A stretch of DNA of 64,000 nt from Aquatica leii. Lineage: Eukaryota > Arthropoda > Insecta > Coleoptera > Lampyridae. A model generated the notes under the pieces. The model did not search any database. It was not told where the DNA came from and was given only the letters and a program-made list of their open reading frames with translations. Made by a program: the position numbers and the translations under genes. The stretch spans positions 223,656,532 to 223,720,531 of the forward strand of contig CM069432.1 of assembly GCA_035610365.1 (NCBI GenBank). The letters run 5' to 3'. Numbering within the stretch: position 1 is the stretch's first letter; each line of letters opens with the position of its first letter. Shown here piece by piece: positions 32,480 to 43,609 of the stretch.

Positions 32480-33820
32480 ATGTATTCTTCAGATGAAGAA
32501 CCACCATTTCTTACTTCTTCGGACTCTGATTCCGAAACGAATTTAGGTAATTGGAATGTTACTTTTTCGGGTGAAGATCCTTCTTTACTTATAGAATTTC
32601 TTATTCGTATCGACGAGTTGTGTTTGTCTCGTGGTGTTTCACAACATCAACTTTTTCTTTCAGCTTTTGAAGTTTTATCTGGCAAAGCCCTTCTTGTTTT
32701 TAGGACGAATCGAAGTTCGTTACGTTCGTGGAATGATGTTGTTGCTTTGTTGAAGTCTGAGTTTTTACCGTTAGATTATGATGAGCGCTTGATGGAAACT
32801 ATTCGCAGTCGTACGATGGGAGCTAACGAAACCATTGGTACTTACGTTACCAATATGCGATACCTTTTTCTTCAGCTAGCTGAACCAGTCTCAGAGCAAA
32901 TACAGCTCAAGGTTATTCGCCGAAATCTAACGCCGTTCTATCAACTTCCTTTAGCGTTGATTGAGATTACATCCATTGCTCAGTTAATATCTTTAGGCAA
33001 GCGTTTGGAGTCGAACATCCATTCTCGTGATTCTTTCCACTTCTCAACAACAGAGCTTGGTGACAAAGTTCAGGAGCCATCTGTAGTCGTTACTAATAAG
33101 ATTTCTACTTCCGTCTCTTCTGCTATGTCTGCTACTTGCTCTCTTACTACTTCTCCTCCCAATACTTGTGTTCGTTGTCGTTCTCAAGGTGATAAGCCTT
33201 TACGTACTGTTCGTTCTCTTCTTTCTCTTCCTCCTAATTTCTTTTCAGTTTCTAGGATTATTAGGCCTACTACTGATTCTTGGTATTTAGGTATGATATC
33301 TAAAGTTACTGCTTCTCCTCGTCGTTTCTCTCGTTGGTGTGTTGTGAAAAATCTTTTATGTAAACGTGTACGCATTTCCTCTTCTGATCCTTGCGTTTGG
33401 AAGTTAGTTGTACCTTCGGACCAGCGCAAGCAACTTATTCAAGATCACCACTTTGCCTCTAATTGTGATCACCTCAGTGTTAGGAGCACTTTGGAAGCTC
33501 TTCGATGTCATTTTTACTGGCCTCATATGAGACCTAAGGTTGCTGAGTTTATACGTCATTGTTCTTGTTCGAATTCGCGACGAAGCAATCCTATTAGGTC
33601 ACGTCACGTTTTGCCAGCAACGACGAAGCTTTCCAACACTAGTGCCGCTACAAAGTCTACGCGTCTACATAAGGATCGTGCTATTTCTCCAGGTGTAAAA
33701 GCCGCTGCTATTGCTTTTGCATCCCCTCCTTCTTCAGTCGCTTCTAATTATTCTTTGTTGTCTCCTTCTACTAATCGTTCTCTTCGCTTTCATCGGCGTC
33801 GCAAGCGTCGTAAGTGCTAG
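32480..33820 (+). CDS. Gag fused in frame to integrase zinc-binding domain, 446 aa
   Basis: The open frame starts with ATG at 32480. Residues about 24-190 form a Ty3/gypsy Gag capsid-like region (WNVTFSGEDPSLLIEFLIRI, SWNDVVALLKSEF, ETIGTYVTNMRYLF). At 230-237 a zinc knuckle begins (CVRCRSQG) but breaks off where the histidine should follow. From about 268 the text is the pre-integrase and H2C2 region (WYLGMISKV, WKLVVPSDQRKQLI, HLSVRSTLEALRCHFYWPHM, FIRHCSCSN at 357-365). The end is very basic (RFHRRRKRRKC). The integrase catalytic core, protease, RT and RNase H are absent. The simplest reading is one in-frame deletion joining Gag to integrase, kept open to the end. Whether the fusion is translated or selected is unknown. 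Confidence 0.85.
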   Translation: MYSSDEEPPFLTSSDSDSETNLGNWNVTFSGEDPSLLIEFLIRIDELCLSRGVSQHQLFLSAFEVLSGKALLVFRTNRSSLRSWNDVVALLKSEFLPLDYDERLMETIRSRTMGANETIGTYVTNMRYLFLQLAEPVSEQIQLKVIRRNLTPFYQLPLALIEITSIAQLISLGKRLESNIHSRDSFHFSTTELGDKVQEPSVVVTNKISTSVSSAMSATCSLTTSPPNTCVRCRSQGDKPLRTVRSLLSLPPNFFSVSRIIRPTTDSWYLGMISKVTASPRRFSRWCVVKNLLCKRVRISSSDPCVWKLVVPSDQRKQLIQDHHFASNCDHLSVRSTLEALRCHFYWPHMRPKVAEFIRHCSCSNSRRSNPIRSRHVLPATTKLSNTSAATKSTRLHKDRAISPGVKAAAIAFASPPSSVASNYSLLSPSTNRSLRFHRRRKRRKC

Positions 33821-35770
33821 TTCGCTTTTTGGGCTTTCGACTTTCGACCTTTGCTATTCTTTCGGTTCTTTTCTTTCGGTTTTGGTGGTTCGAGTCTTTG
33901 GATACGTCGTCGGTATCTTGTTGGTTGTAGCTTGAATGCTACCCAATTGTTCTTCTCATATTGCTGTCACCGATTTTCTTTTCTTTGCTTAAGTTTCTAG
34001 TACTTTTGTTTTGGTTTCTTTCTTCTCCATCTTACTTCAGGACAGACTACCTTTCCGTCTGTATATATTTATATCCGCTTAGTCGGCCTTTTTGGATTGG
34101 TACGTCATCTATAGAATTCTCTCTTTTACTGTTGGATTTGGTTTTTCTTTTCTTGAGTTTTCTATTCCGCTCGTCGGCATTAAAGTCTTGAAGTATACTT
34201 TCTAATTTGGGACAGCAATTGGTACGCCCTGGTTATGACTAACTGTGATATCTTTTCTCTTCTCTTTCTTTTTCTTTTGATTATTAGGGCGGTTGGATGG
34301 GCACCGTAGGGTGGTCTCTCTTTTCATTCTTATACGGGGGAAGAATGAATCAGGCATTAACATCGAGCCTTAGCTTTCTCCGTCTTTCTCTATCTCTTAC
34401 CTTTCCTATTTCGCATTTTTTCTTCTTGGGCTTAGGGACTTTCTATGTGACATCAATTCATTTTTCTTTTTGATCTGCTTATGGTTCGCCTCTTGGGTGG
34501 TTATTTGGACATAGAAATACCTAGTCTTATCTTTCTTGTCTCTTTTGTTTTTTCTTTTATCTTAGTTTGTTGGTTGAACACTTTCTTTCTTTTTCTTTTT
34601 AGGTACTTCTTTCTTTAGTGTTCACTGCAACTGTGGTTCTTTTTCTTTTCTTTCTCAGTTACTTTTCTTGCTGTATTGGATTTAGTGGGTTTTTGTTTTG
34701 TTGTTTTTTTTGGATTGAAGCTTGGGATAGACTACAACGTCGCTTATTGTACTCTGTACTTCCGCTTAGTCGGCATTTTTGATGTTGTTAGTCACCGTTA
34801 GGATATTTCTCTTCTTTGGGTTTCTTTTGCTCTTGGAATATTCTAATCCGTTCTTCGGCATTTAAGTTCCAGGTGACATTCCAACACAACGAGCACTGAC
34901 TCACGACTTTCAATTAGCAAGTGAAGTTTTCTCTTCTTTATTGTTCTTACTTCTTTTTCTTTCTTTCCTTTGGTTTTGTTTTGGGTTTCGCGGTTTGGAT
35001 TGCTTTTGGATTGGCACTCGTTTAGTGTTTAGCTTTTTGGTAACTTTGTTGGTGTGACTCTTAGATTACTGATTGTTTTTTTTCTCTGCCTTTTTGGTAG
35101 TCCGACTTATGTCGACTTTTAATCAGAATCTTTCTTTTTGCTTGAGATTTCTTCGTTGGTCTTCTTTGCTTGGATCTTTAGGATCTGTTTGGGTTTTTTG
35201 GTTTTTGGTGGAAGAATCTCATATCGTCTGTTGACGACTTTTTGAGCACAACGGCATTAGTTTCCTTTGTGACTTTTTCTTCTAAATCGCGTATCACCAA
35301 TTCAACATCTAGATACTTTTTTTCTTTTTACTTCTTTAGCTTAGTTAGCTTTGGGGACTTATATTTGGGGTTGGATTCGTATTCTTTCTTTCCTATCATT
35401 CTTCTTTTTCTTTGGGGTTGCTTTAGTGTTGTCGATCAGTAAGGTCTGTGGGACTGCGTTGCTTTCTGGCTTTTTAGCGTAACGACTGTTGTCGACTTCC
35501 AACGAGTACCTGTGCTGATACTTCTATTCTGTTCGTTGAGTTTCTGGTTCTTTGAAGTATCATTCCGCTTCATGCGACTTTTGGACACATCTGGTTGGTG
35601 ATGCTTAGTAAACCGAGAAAATTTCTTTCATCTACGTTTCTTCTGGGGTTGGGCGTTTTTGTGTTTTGGGGTTGGTTTTGGATTTTAGGGTTCTATCCTT
35701 GGCGTATGCCTAAATTTCTGTCTTCATTTTAGCTTTTGTTCTCGTTATTCTCGCTCCACGCTTTTATCTT
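33821..35770 (+). other. 1.95-kb pyrimidine-rich interior, no protein recognised
   Basis: The plus strand is strikingly rich in T and C (many TTTCTTTTTC runs), with no credible protein. Diverged internal repeats are visible: the phrase around CTTAGTCGGC at 34077 and a following CTCGTCGGCATTAAAGTC near 34170 recur as CTTAGTCGGCA at 34765 and TTCTTCGGCATTTAAGTTCC near 34854. It replaces the place where the integrase core or an envelope-like gene would lie. It may be decayed sequence or a structural filler that keeps RNA length. Confidence 0.7.
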
Positions 35771-35784
35771 GCTGGGGGGGAATC
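35771..35784 (+). other. Polypurine tract
   Basis: GCTGGGGGGGAATC immediately precedes the 3' LTR. The G7 run is the only purine run near the junction and would prime plus-strand DNA synthesis. Confidence 0.75.
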
Positions 35785-37108
35785 TGTTACGGTAATTTTC
35801 ATTACGTACGCCTTTGCTGTTACGGTTGAAATCGTCATTAGGTACGCCTATGTGTTTTTGACGTAAAATTAGATTCAGGTGTTGACGCCCTCTATCGGGT
35901 TCGTTGGTCACTTTGATTTGACAGACGGCATCCGGTGACAGACCGGCATTTTGCACTTTACCATCGTACCTGTTAATATCTATGTCTGCGTGAATTGAAT
36001 ATCGTTTTCAAGAATCATCCACGTGTTGGGACACGATGGAAATTAGTAGTTTCTCTTAAGTAATTGATTTCATCCACGCAGGGTGAGTGATTTTATTCTT
36101 TCTTTACTTAAACGTAATTTTTATGTCTTTTTGGTTAGCACCATGTGCCACCTTCATGAATAGGGATATTCGTATCGTTACATAAAATCCTCAAGGGGGA
36201 AATTATAAGCGAAAGCGGAAGATCTTAATTACTGTAGACGATTTAATTCTATGCGGAGGCAATATCTTCACCATGATGACTATCACATTGTTCGGAAGAT
36301 CTTAATTCCTGGATCCGATTAAATTCTATTCGAAGGCAATTACTTAATACCACCAGAGGCGTAACATTAATGTAACAGCAGGCGATAAGTGTCGATTCGA
36401 TTACTGTCCCTTAAATGTGTCTTTATTTGTAGTTTGTGAGTCGCCAGGTAGACACGTCTATGTTTTTCAGGAAGTTAATTACATGAATGCCAGTAGGAAA
36501 AACGTTTTTCTGAAGGTCGCCCTGGAATTTTGGTAAGTCAATTTTTACTTATTTATGCGTTGTCGCTACGGTGTAAACTCACGACTTATTATATTTGCTA
36601 ATTGTATGTTCGAATTGATTTGTTACTGTTGTTTGTTACTAAATTAATTTAGGTAAATTACTTATCGCTTGCTGCTTATATCCACAATTACTTATCTTTG
36701 TTAATGTTACTTACTGATAAAATTTTATACATGTTATATTACTTACACGCTTGTTTGACGTGTAGTGTAAGTTGCCGATCCTACTGCTATGCTCTTTTCT
36801 ATATTCTATACAGTACCGGTGTATATTTGATTATTTAGTTGTTAATAGATTTATCTTTATAGAGGAATTAAAGTACCATTGTTGTTAACGATCGAGTTTC
36901 TTTTCCTTTTATTCGTTTCTTTCAGCAGTTACGAACTTAACATCTAGTTACAAGTTTTCTTTACCATTCTGTGGTGAGCAAGCAGAAATGACTTTGGATA
37001 GGCTCTGGCGCCCTTAATTATCTTTTCATTATTGTCTAGGAACCCTCCCCTCTCTCCGAATCTTGAGAGTTGGCCGTGCAGGTTCGTAACCAGCAAAAAC
37101 TTGTAACA
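35785..37108 (+). repeat. 3' LTR, 1324 bp
   Basis: It starts TGTTACGG and ends TTGTAACA, followed by the target duplication ATTT. Changes relative to the 5' LTR include GTCGGTTCG to GTCGATTCG, AGGAAGCC to ATGAATGCC and AATCACTT to AATGACTT. Confidence 0.92.
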
Positions 37109-37112
37109 ATTT

Positions 37113-37389
37113 AATAATTCGACCTAATTTGGAATTTGACGTTTTGCAGAGAATAAAATTTTCTATCAAAATAATATAGCATATAACTGTCTTAAAAGTA
37201 ATGGTTTTAAATAAATATATTTTATTTTATGGACAAAAGTCTACTTTTTGACGTGTATTAATATTACATTATTTGTTGGTAATTTAGTATGCTATGAAAA
37301 AAATTGCAAATTCTAACAAATATTAAATGCTCTATTCTAAGAGTTAGTAAAACAATGTTTTTATAATTTTGTTTTTAAAAGTGTCTGTT
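37113..37389. other. AT-rich flank, nothing recognised
   Basis: This short AT-rich stretch lies between the LTR element and the mariner-type relic. No motif is visible. Confidence 0.4.
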
Positions 37390-38090
37390 TGTCAAAAAAT
37401 GTAGCAAGAGTGGTTTACCAAAAAAACCCAACTATCGAAAAAGTCTTTTAAAAATTGAATGGAACAGTTTGAACAAACAGGAAATGTGGCGCTCAAGAAA
37501 AACGGTTTTTAAGAAAAAAAATTATGTACTTTTGGCTGTAACTTAAAATTCTCATAAAACTCACAAATGATTCTTAATTCTTAAGAAAAATAAAATGCAA
37601 TCGTTTCATATTCAGCTATTATTCAAATGGTAGATGTAGATGCTTTTTTTACTTTGTTCTGTATTATTCTGATCAAAAATTACATTTTATACAAATCAAA
37701 TATCAGGTCCAATGATCTTTAAATGCATTACGTAATATTATCGAAGATTAGCTAATAGGACCTTATTATTACCTTATATATTGTACGAAATATTCTAGAA
37801 AAAATGTGGTATTTGCATGATGGTGCTCCTGTTTACTATACTAGTCATATCCATCAACATCTTAATGCTACATTCTTACAAATGTGCACTAGAAAAACGG
37901 TCCAATTAAATTAACTTTAAGATCACATGACTTGTTCAAAATTGACTTTCTTCTATGAGGTTACGTTAAAGATGTAGCTTTACATTACAAAAAAATGATT
38001 TTAAAAATTGAAGGTTGATTACAGAGATATATTCATTTTAGTGGGAAACTTTTTGAAAATGGTCAAGAATTTGTTACAACTTACGTCTAA
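37390..38090 (+). pseudogene. Decayed mariner-type DDE transposase
   Basis: Near 37400-37500 the plus strand reads QEWFTKKTQLSKKS and QFEQTGNVALKKNG, the N-terminal helix-turn-helix ending usually seen as RFEETGSV. After a decayed stretch, 37808-37890 reads MWYLHDGAPVYYTSHIHQHL and NATFL, the second aspartate motif with its following helix. Further pieces near 37930-38060 resemble the region around the final acidic residue (usually DLTPLDFFLWG) but are frameshifted. Dead copy, possibly of the same family as the fragment at 26085. Confidence 0.7.
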
Positions 38091-38694
38091 ACTATGAATT
38101 ATTGCTAAGTTGTAAGCTACATTATGTTAAACGTATGCACGTACTATTAGGAATTTTTATCGACAAGCGTGGAGAGATAACAGCTGTCTGGCGTGAATGC
38201 GTACGCTTGATAGAAACTTTTCCAGGCATTCCGTTTTTAACCGTAGCTAATTATTGAAGCATAATCCGAATAATTCCAGATTTAAGTCCTTAATATTTAG
38301 AATATTATTAGTGTATGTAGTTTAGCGTAAATACGCTACTAGAATCGCAATTGCGGATGACTTCGGTAAAACTAGGTTGTAAAAGTTATTGCTTTATTTT
38401 CGCTTCCGAAAAACAAGAAGGTAAATTTTATTCTGAATTAACGTTTATGTGACATTTATCTTGTCGTTCTTGTTGTGTGTTTTTAAAGCTCTTCCGGACC
38501 CTCCACATTGCCATTTTTGGCAAGTGTGTTTCACATCCAACTGAGGCAAATTTGAATTATTGGATTTCCAATCGTGGTCAAACCATTCAATCAACTAAGC
38601 ATAAAATCATGTATTTATTTAGATACTTTAATTATTTATTAAATAAGAAAACAATCACTATTAAATGACATCAAAGAAAGGCTTCAAATTTTCA
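38091..38694. other. 600 bp without recognised features
   Basis: Some short protein-like stretches can be read on the plus strand near 38151-38260 and 38477-38668, but I could match none of them to a family. Confidence 0.4.
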
Positions 38695-39280
38695 AGAAAA
38701 AATTGAAATAATGACAAATAAGAAAAAAACTCTCTGGCACTAAAGTCTATATCAACAACGATTACACAGTAAAAGAAATGGAAATACAAAACATTATTAA
38801 AGAAATAGCACAACAAGAAAGATGATTAAGCAGATTTATTAGAAGAAATTGTACAAAGTGTAGTTTCTAGTTACAAAAAAGAGAGGGGGAGATTTTAACG
38901 GTAGAATAGGTAACTTAAACTCAAGTGACTATCTTCAATTAGTCAAGTATATTTAAAAACAGAACTTCAAAAGATACAAAAATTACGCGTAGAGGAAGGT
39001 TTCTAGTAGAAATGATGGGAAAGTATGGTTTATAGACTCCTAATGGCAGAACACAAAAAGATTCACCTGGAGAATACATATTATTTAACAGGTTTGGAAC
39101 AAGCACAGTTGATTTCATTTGGGTTAAAACTGAAGTTTTTGACACAATTATTTTACTTTTACTAATAAGGGGGTTAAGTTAATTTGGGAAAAATAAATCT
39201 AAGTCCTACAATAATATTTTAAATTAAACGACAATGAATCTACAAGCAAATTTATTACAACTATCACAAACACTTGCAAA
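38695..39280 (+). pseudogene. LINE endonuclease region, decayed
   Basis: The plus strand reads KVYINNDYTVKEMEIQNIIK (about 38742) and GGDFNGRIGNLNSSD (about 38886), the GDFN motif of the AP endonuclease with its usual following aspartate context. Stops and frameshifts are frequent. It leads directly into the linker frame at 39290 and belongs to the same element. Confidence 0.7.
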
Positions 39281-39289
39281 TTTCTCAAT

Positions 39290-39640
39290 ATGACAAAGAT
39301 TAACGTTAACAGCAGTTCATTCATACATAAAAAACAGTGGTATGACAAAGAATGTTATCAAGCAAAAAAGGATTTAAAACTTGTACTTAAACGTTATAAA
39401 AAAGAAAAAAACGTCAGAAATTTAAGCGTTTATATAAATAAAAAGAAGCATTACAAAAACCTAATAACGACAAAAAAGCACAATTACGAAAATTTGTTAA
39501 AAACAAAAATTGCCAATAGTGTAAACTCATCAAGTTTTTGGCGCAACATATAACAAAACTACTACAAACAGTTCTACCACAACCAATATGCGATACGATT
39601 TTTCTGGACGCAAGACACCCGTCTTTAAACCAAGATATTA
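39290..39640 (+). pseudogene. LINE linker between endonuclease and RT
   Basis: An open frame of 87 codons (39290-39553) reads KKQWYDKECYQAKKDLKLVL and, near its end, NSSSFWRNI. The WYDxEC and SSFWR phrases are typical of the segment between the two catalytic domains of insect LINE proteins. It is continuous with the RT that follows, after a frameshift near 39550. Confidence 0.75.
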
Positions 39641-40250
39641 CAATCAAAAAAAACATATGAAGTTATCAAAAAATTAAAAAATAACAAATCTCCAGGAGTT
39701 GACAACATTTCAAAGGAATATTTTTAAAACACATGAATCAGCGCTTAAAAATTTGTGACTAATTTATTTAATAAAGTTTTTAAATATGAAAACCTACCAG
39801 AAGGCTGGTGCAATATAAAAAGGAATAGCAATTATAAATCATATAACAAAGTTACTTACGCAAATTTTGTATAATAGACTAAATAAGTTATCAGAAAGTT
39901 ATAAACTTCTTCGTGATTGCCAGACAAGCTTCAGAAAACGCAAAGGTTGTGAAGAAAACGTGTTTGTGTTAAATAGTTTAATAAACCTTTTGTTGATTTT
40001 AAGAAAGCGTTTGATAGTGTTAACTACAAACTTCTATGGAGAAAGCTTTATACCATCGGTGTAAGTAGTAAAATCATTCTTATACTAAAATCATTATATA
40101 ATAAAGCCAATTTAATCATCGACAATGGAAGAGAATCTACTGATAAAATAAAAGTTAACAAAACTATACTGCAAGGAGACTCGCTCAGTCCTCTTCTTTT
40201 TTCATTATATATCAGTTTTTATTTTGCCCGATAGTTACAAATAAGTTTAA
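39641..40250 (+). pseudogene. LINE reverse transcriptase, catalytic motif C lost
   Basis: Motifs in order: IKKLKNNKSPGVDNISKEYF (39665), LPEGWCNI (about 39796), a CQTSFRKRKGCEENVFVL segment (39918), FVDFKKAFDSVNYKLLW with motif A aspartates (about 39991), LQGDSLSPLLFSLYIS with motif B (about 40172). The text then jumps to ISLKLLEQYCDSLQLQLNVN (about 40238), so the YADD motif C and its surroundings are deleted. Several frameshifts join these pieces. The element would have been an autonomous LINE before decay. Confidence 0.85.
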
Positions 40251-41410
40251 AACTTTTAGAGCAGTATTGCGATTCTCTACAACTACAATTAAATGTCAAC
40301 AAAACAAAAATTATCATTTTTGAACAAAGCAACAAAGTAAATAAGAATTCTTTCTGTTACAGAAATCGCCCGGTTGAGATTGTAAACTCGTTTAAATATT
40401 TTGGCATGACATTAAACTTTAATGGCAAATTTAAAAACGCAAGTGAAGAGCGCGCATACAGAACGCTCGTATTGCACAAGAAATGTTACTTAACACGATC
40501 AAACAAGAAAAAATATCAAAGTGGCTTAAAATTATATTTATATACCAAGCTATTGTGATACCAAATCTAACGTACTGGGTTCTAAATTATGTTAAAGATG
40601 TTGAAAAAATTCAAACGACTTCTTCTATCTATCTATCTACAAAGATCAACTCCAGGTTATATTATAAGAGCGAAACTAAAATTACTAATATTAGCATATT
40701 TTATACTAAAATCTACGTTAAATTTTTGGCTAAGGGTATCAAAACAAATCATCTTGAGATTATCTGCAATTGCTTTTAAACGACTAGTACAGTTACATGA
40801 AATCGAAAAGCAGAAAAAACACCAACATGTACGATTTAATTGAGTCACTTAAGTACATTTCTTCACATCCAATTTTTGCAATTTTGATTGTAACTGGAAT
40901 ACTGTAATGAACAATCAGTAAACATGATCCTCTAAAAGTTCAGAAAAATAAAACTACTGTATTATGATTGGAATAACATCTTACTTATCACATACACTCT
41001 ACACTATATAAACATTTATCTTATGAAAACAACGTAAGCGCATAGTATGTAGCTGATATATTACCTTTAGAGCATAAACGAAACTTGCTGAAATGAGGTT
41101 AGGAAACCAAAACGGTATAAAGATATTCGCACGCGGTTCAACACACACACTCCACTTGAATTCGAAATGTTCTTTGTGGAACACAGATAATCTAGAAACC
41201 CTTTCTCATGTTTTAATGATGTGCCCAGTGTGCCATCAGATACTGGATAAATATTTAAAAGTGACGGAGCAAAATTGTGACATAGACATTTTAACACAAA
41301 ATTATAACAGAAACAGCATTATAAAATACTGTTATTTCTTGAAAGAATCTTTAAGTTTAAGAGCATTTAACAGAAGAATAATTACATGCATTTTATTTCG
41401 TTGTTGTTAG
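40251..41410 (+). pseudogene. LINE C-terminal domain
   Basis: It reads KTKIIIFEQ, VNSFKYFGMTLNFNGKF (about 40387), then a decayed helical stretch, and an open 105-codon frame at 41093-41410 with SKCSLWNTDNLETLSHVLMM and CPVCHQILDKYL. That is the C-terminal cysteine-histidine region common to LINE proteins (CxxC...H...C). The stop at 41410 is likely the natural end. Confidence 0.7.
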
Positions 41411-41552
41411 AATAATCGTTATCTGTTGCTATTGTTAGAATTACCTATCATATTAAATTAAATTATGTAATATGGTTAAAGTTAAACTATGCGCCTTGTT
41501 TATATACATATACTGTATTATAAAACAATAAATTTTCGAATTTGAATTTGAA
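41411..41552 (+). other. LINE 3' tail with short TTTGAA repeats
   Basis: After the last stop the sequence runs about 110 bases to AATAAATTTTCGAATTTGAA followed by TTTGAAAT. A short tandem tail of this kind marks the 3' end of many insect LINEs. An AATAAA signal lies just ahead of it. Confidence 0.55.
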
Positions 41553-43279
41553 ATAGTGCTAAAACTCATATCAAAATATCATTTTGACAAGATATTGTTT
41601 CTCAAAAGCATGTCATTCTTTGAAGCCATAAACTTAGAAGAAAAATTTTAAAACTGCTTATAATTTTGTAAAGATTAACCTAAAGTGTATATAGCCTTGT
41701 ATCATTGTAAAGTAGACCTCAAGAGGATTTTAAAAACAATAAAGTAACAAACATCTGCTAGATTTTGCCAATAATACTGGGAAATCATTAAAAAAAAATA
41801 GTACAATTAATATCAATTTTTTTGTAATATTTAAAATTTATAAGCATTGTGCTGTCGTTAATAAAAAAAAATTAAAAATATATGTTTTATCAGGGTTATT
41901 TGTAAACAAACTTAAAAAGTTAAAGCCGTTCCTAAAGTGTGTAAACTAAAACGCAAGAATATTTGTCTATTTAATAAACATTTACAGTACAAATATAATT
42001 GAAATGTGTTATTTTTTATGTGTTAAAACATTTGACTTTTGTCCTTACTTTAATCTTTTTAACTGAGAGTATTTCACTAAACCGATATATTTAATTTAAT
42101 CTATACTAGTACTACAAAATTTTGTTTACTAAACTACTTACTACTTTATAATAAAGACGAAACTAGTTGTTTGCTTTAGAATATTTACCTACATACAAGT
42201 TTCAAATAGTATTTGTATAAAGTATGTAATATAGAATTTGGAGTGCTTTGAGTAAAACAACTTAACAAATACAAAGTAAAATGTTAAATTGGTTTAATTT
42301 AGCAAACTTTTCAAAACATAACATACATTTTAGCGAGTTATTTTTCTAGGCAATCTTGATGAAAAATTCAACTAATGGATAATTTCTCGACAAAGCTGGC
42401 TTCATACTTGATTTTGGCTTAGAACGGACAGCATAACACGGGCGTGCTAAAGATATTTTGTTGTCTTTAAATTTTATTAAAACCTTTTTTAAGTTTTGTT
42501 ATAATGTTTTTGTTATTTTCTTAGAAAATAAGGTTGTAAGCTATACTATACAAGTAATCGAAATTCTTATTGTTTTTTTTTGCAATCATTCAATTTAGAT
42601 GTTTTAATGCAATCTATAATAATTCTCCAGTAGCATATTGTTGTTATACAAAATTTCAAATCCATAAACTACATTTGCTGTAGACACAGATGCTAAAATT
42701 CTGCAACAGTTCATGCTGATTTCTTTATCAAAAATACTTAATATGTCTGTTTCAAAATTTGTAAAAATCGTAATTAATGTCACTTCAGACATAAATTTGT
42801 TTTTTTTTTGCTGCAAACAAATGTTTTGTTTGGTAATTATTTATTCATTATATAAACTTTCCAACACTTGCAAACTAACAGATAAGTTACTTTTTTTGTT
42901 TCTGTAATAATTTTTATTTTTGAGTGTTTGGTAATCTTTTTATGAAACAAATTATTGTGTACAATGTTTATTTAGAGTCTTCAATTTTTATTAGATAATT
43001 TATTGTTTATGTGTTTGACTCGAACATCTAAGTACTCGTAACACGTTATTACAAGACCAGCTTTTCTAATCGTTGTAACTCCGCTTTTACTTTATAGTAA
43101 TAGTTACATCTTAAAAATGTCTTTCTGATATTTATGATCACCAAACAACGACCTTTTGTTTAAATTTGTTTACTAAAAATATTTTTTTCTGTTAACTTTT
43201 TAAAAAAAAATAACGTATGTCTAATCTTTAAAATACATTATTTAAAATAATAAACATTTTTATAAGCAATATAAGATGA
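41553..43279. other. 1.7 kb of AT-rich sequence, nothing recognised
   Basis: No protein fragment could be assigned. A minus-strand frame of 70 codons near 42604-42816 is the longest, but it has no motif and no ordinary context. Confidence 0.45.
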
Positions 43280-43600
43280 TGGTTAAAAACTAAAATCTAA
43301 TTTTGTTTAAATTAGGTGCTCTTCACCTAACATGACAATTGTAATGTGGGTAATGCTAAAGCGTGTGCGCCAGAGATCAAAAAAGAGTAGTTGTAAAATT
43401 TTTGAGGTGAAGTACGGCGTTAGTAACAAAAAAAATAAAGTTTTGATTTCCTTCAAACATACGTTTTATTTAATATGTTATGAGTCAAGGCATCTTTCTA
43501 AATTAATAGTGTTGTTTGTAAAACGTCGTTCATTGTTTAGTGTTTGGATTTCTATTCGTGTAATGCACGGAGTGGTCTTAGAGAATCGCCATATTTGCTA
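43280..43600 (+). repeat. Copia 5' LTR, approximate
   Basis: From TGGTTAAAAACTAAAATC the sequence matches 47377 onward for about 190 bp (TAATTTTGTTTA, AGTACGGCGTTAGTA, CGTTTTATTTAAT). The region to 43600 has no match in the shorter 3' copy. The Gag start follows at 43610, so the right edge is set by position rather than a clear CA end. Confidence 0.7.
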
Positions 43601-43609
43601 ACTCAAAAA

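Larger units (their letters stand above)
30475..37108 (+). mobile_element. Complete Ty3/gypsy-type LTR retrotransposon, non-autonomous
   Basis: Two 1.32-kb LTRs (TGTTACGG...TGTAACA) flank a 4-kb interior with a primer binding site, one open reading frame and a polypurine tract. Both sides carry the 4-bp duplication ATTT (30471-30474 and 37109-37112). The LTRs differ at only about nine positions by eye, so insertion was recent. The only protein is Gag fused to the integrase zinc-binding region; protease, RT and RNase H are absent, so it must borrow enzymes from a relative. Family assignment to Ty3/gypsy rests on the Gag and integrase N-terminal motifs. Confidence 0.9.

Noticed and set aside
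33184..33429. Minus-strand frame inside the Gag-integrase frame
   Set aside because: It is antisense to the longer, motif-bearing frame and has no recognisable domain.
42604..42816. 70-codon minus-strand frame as a host gene exon
   Set aside because: No motif, no splice context that I can defend, and surrounding sequence of the same composition gives similar frames by chance.
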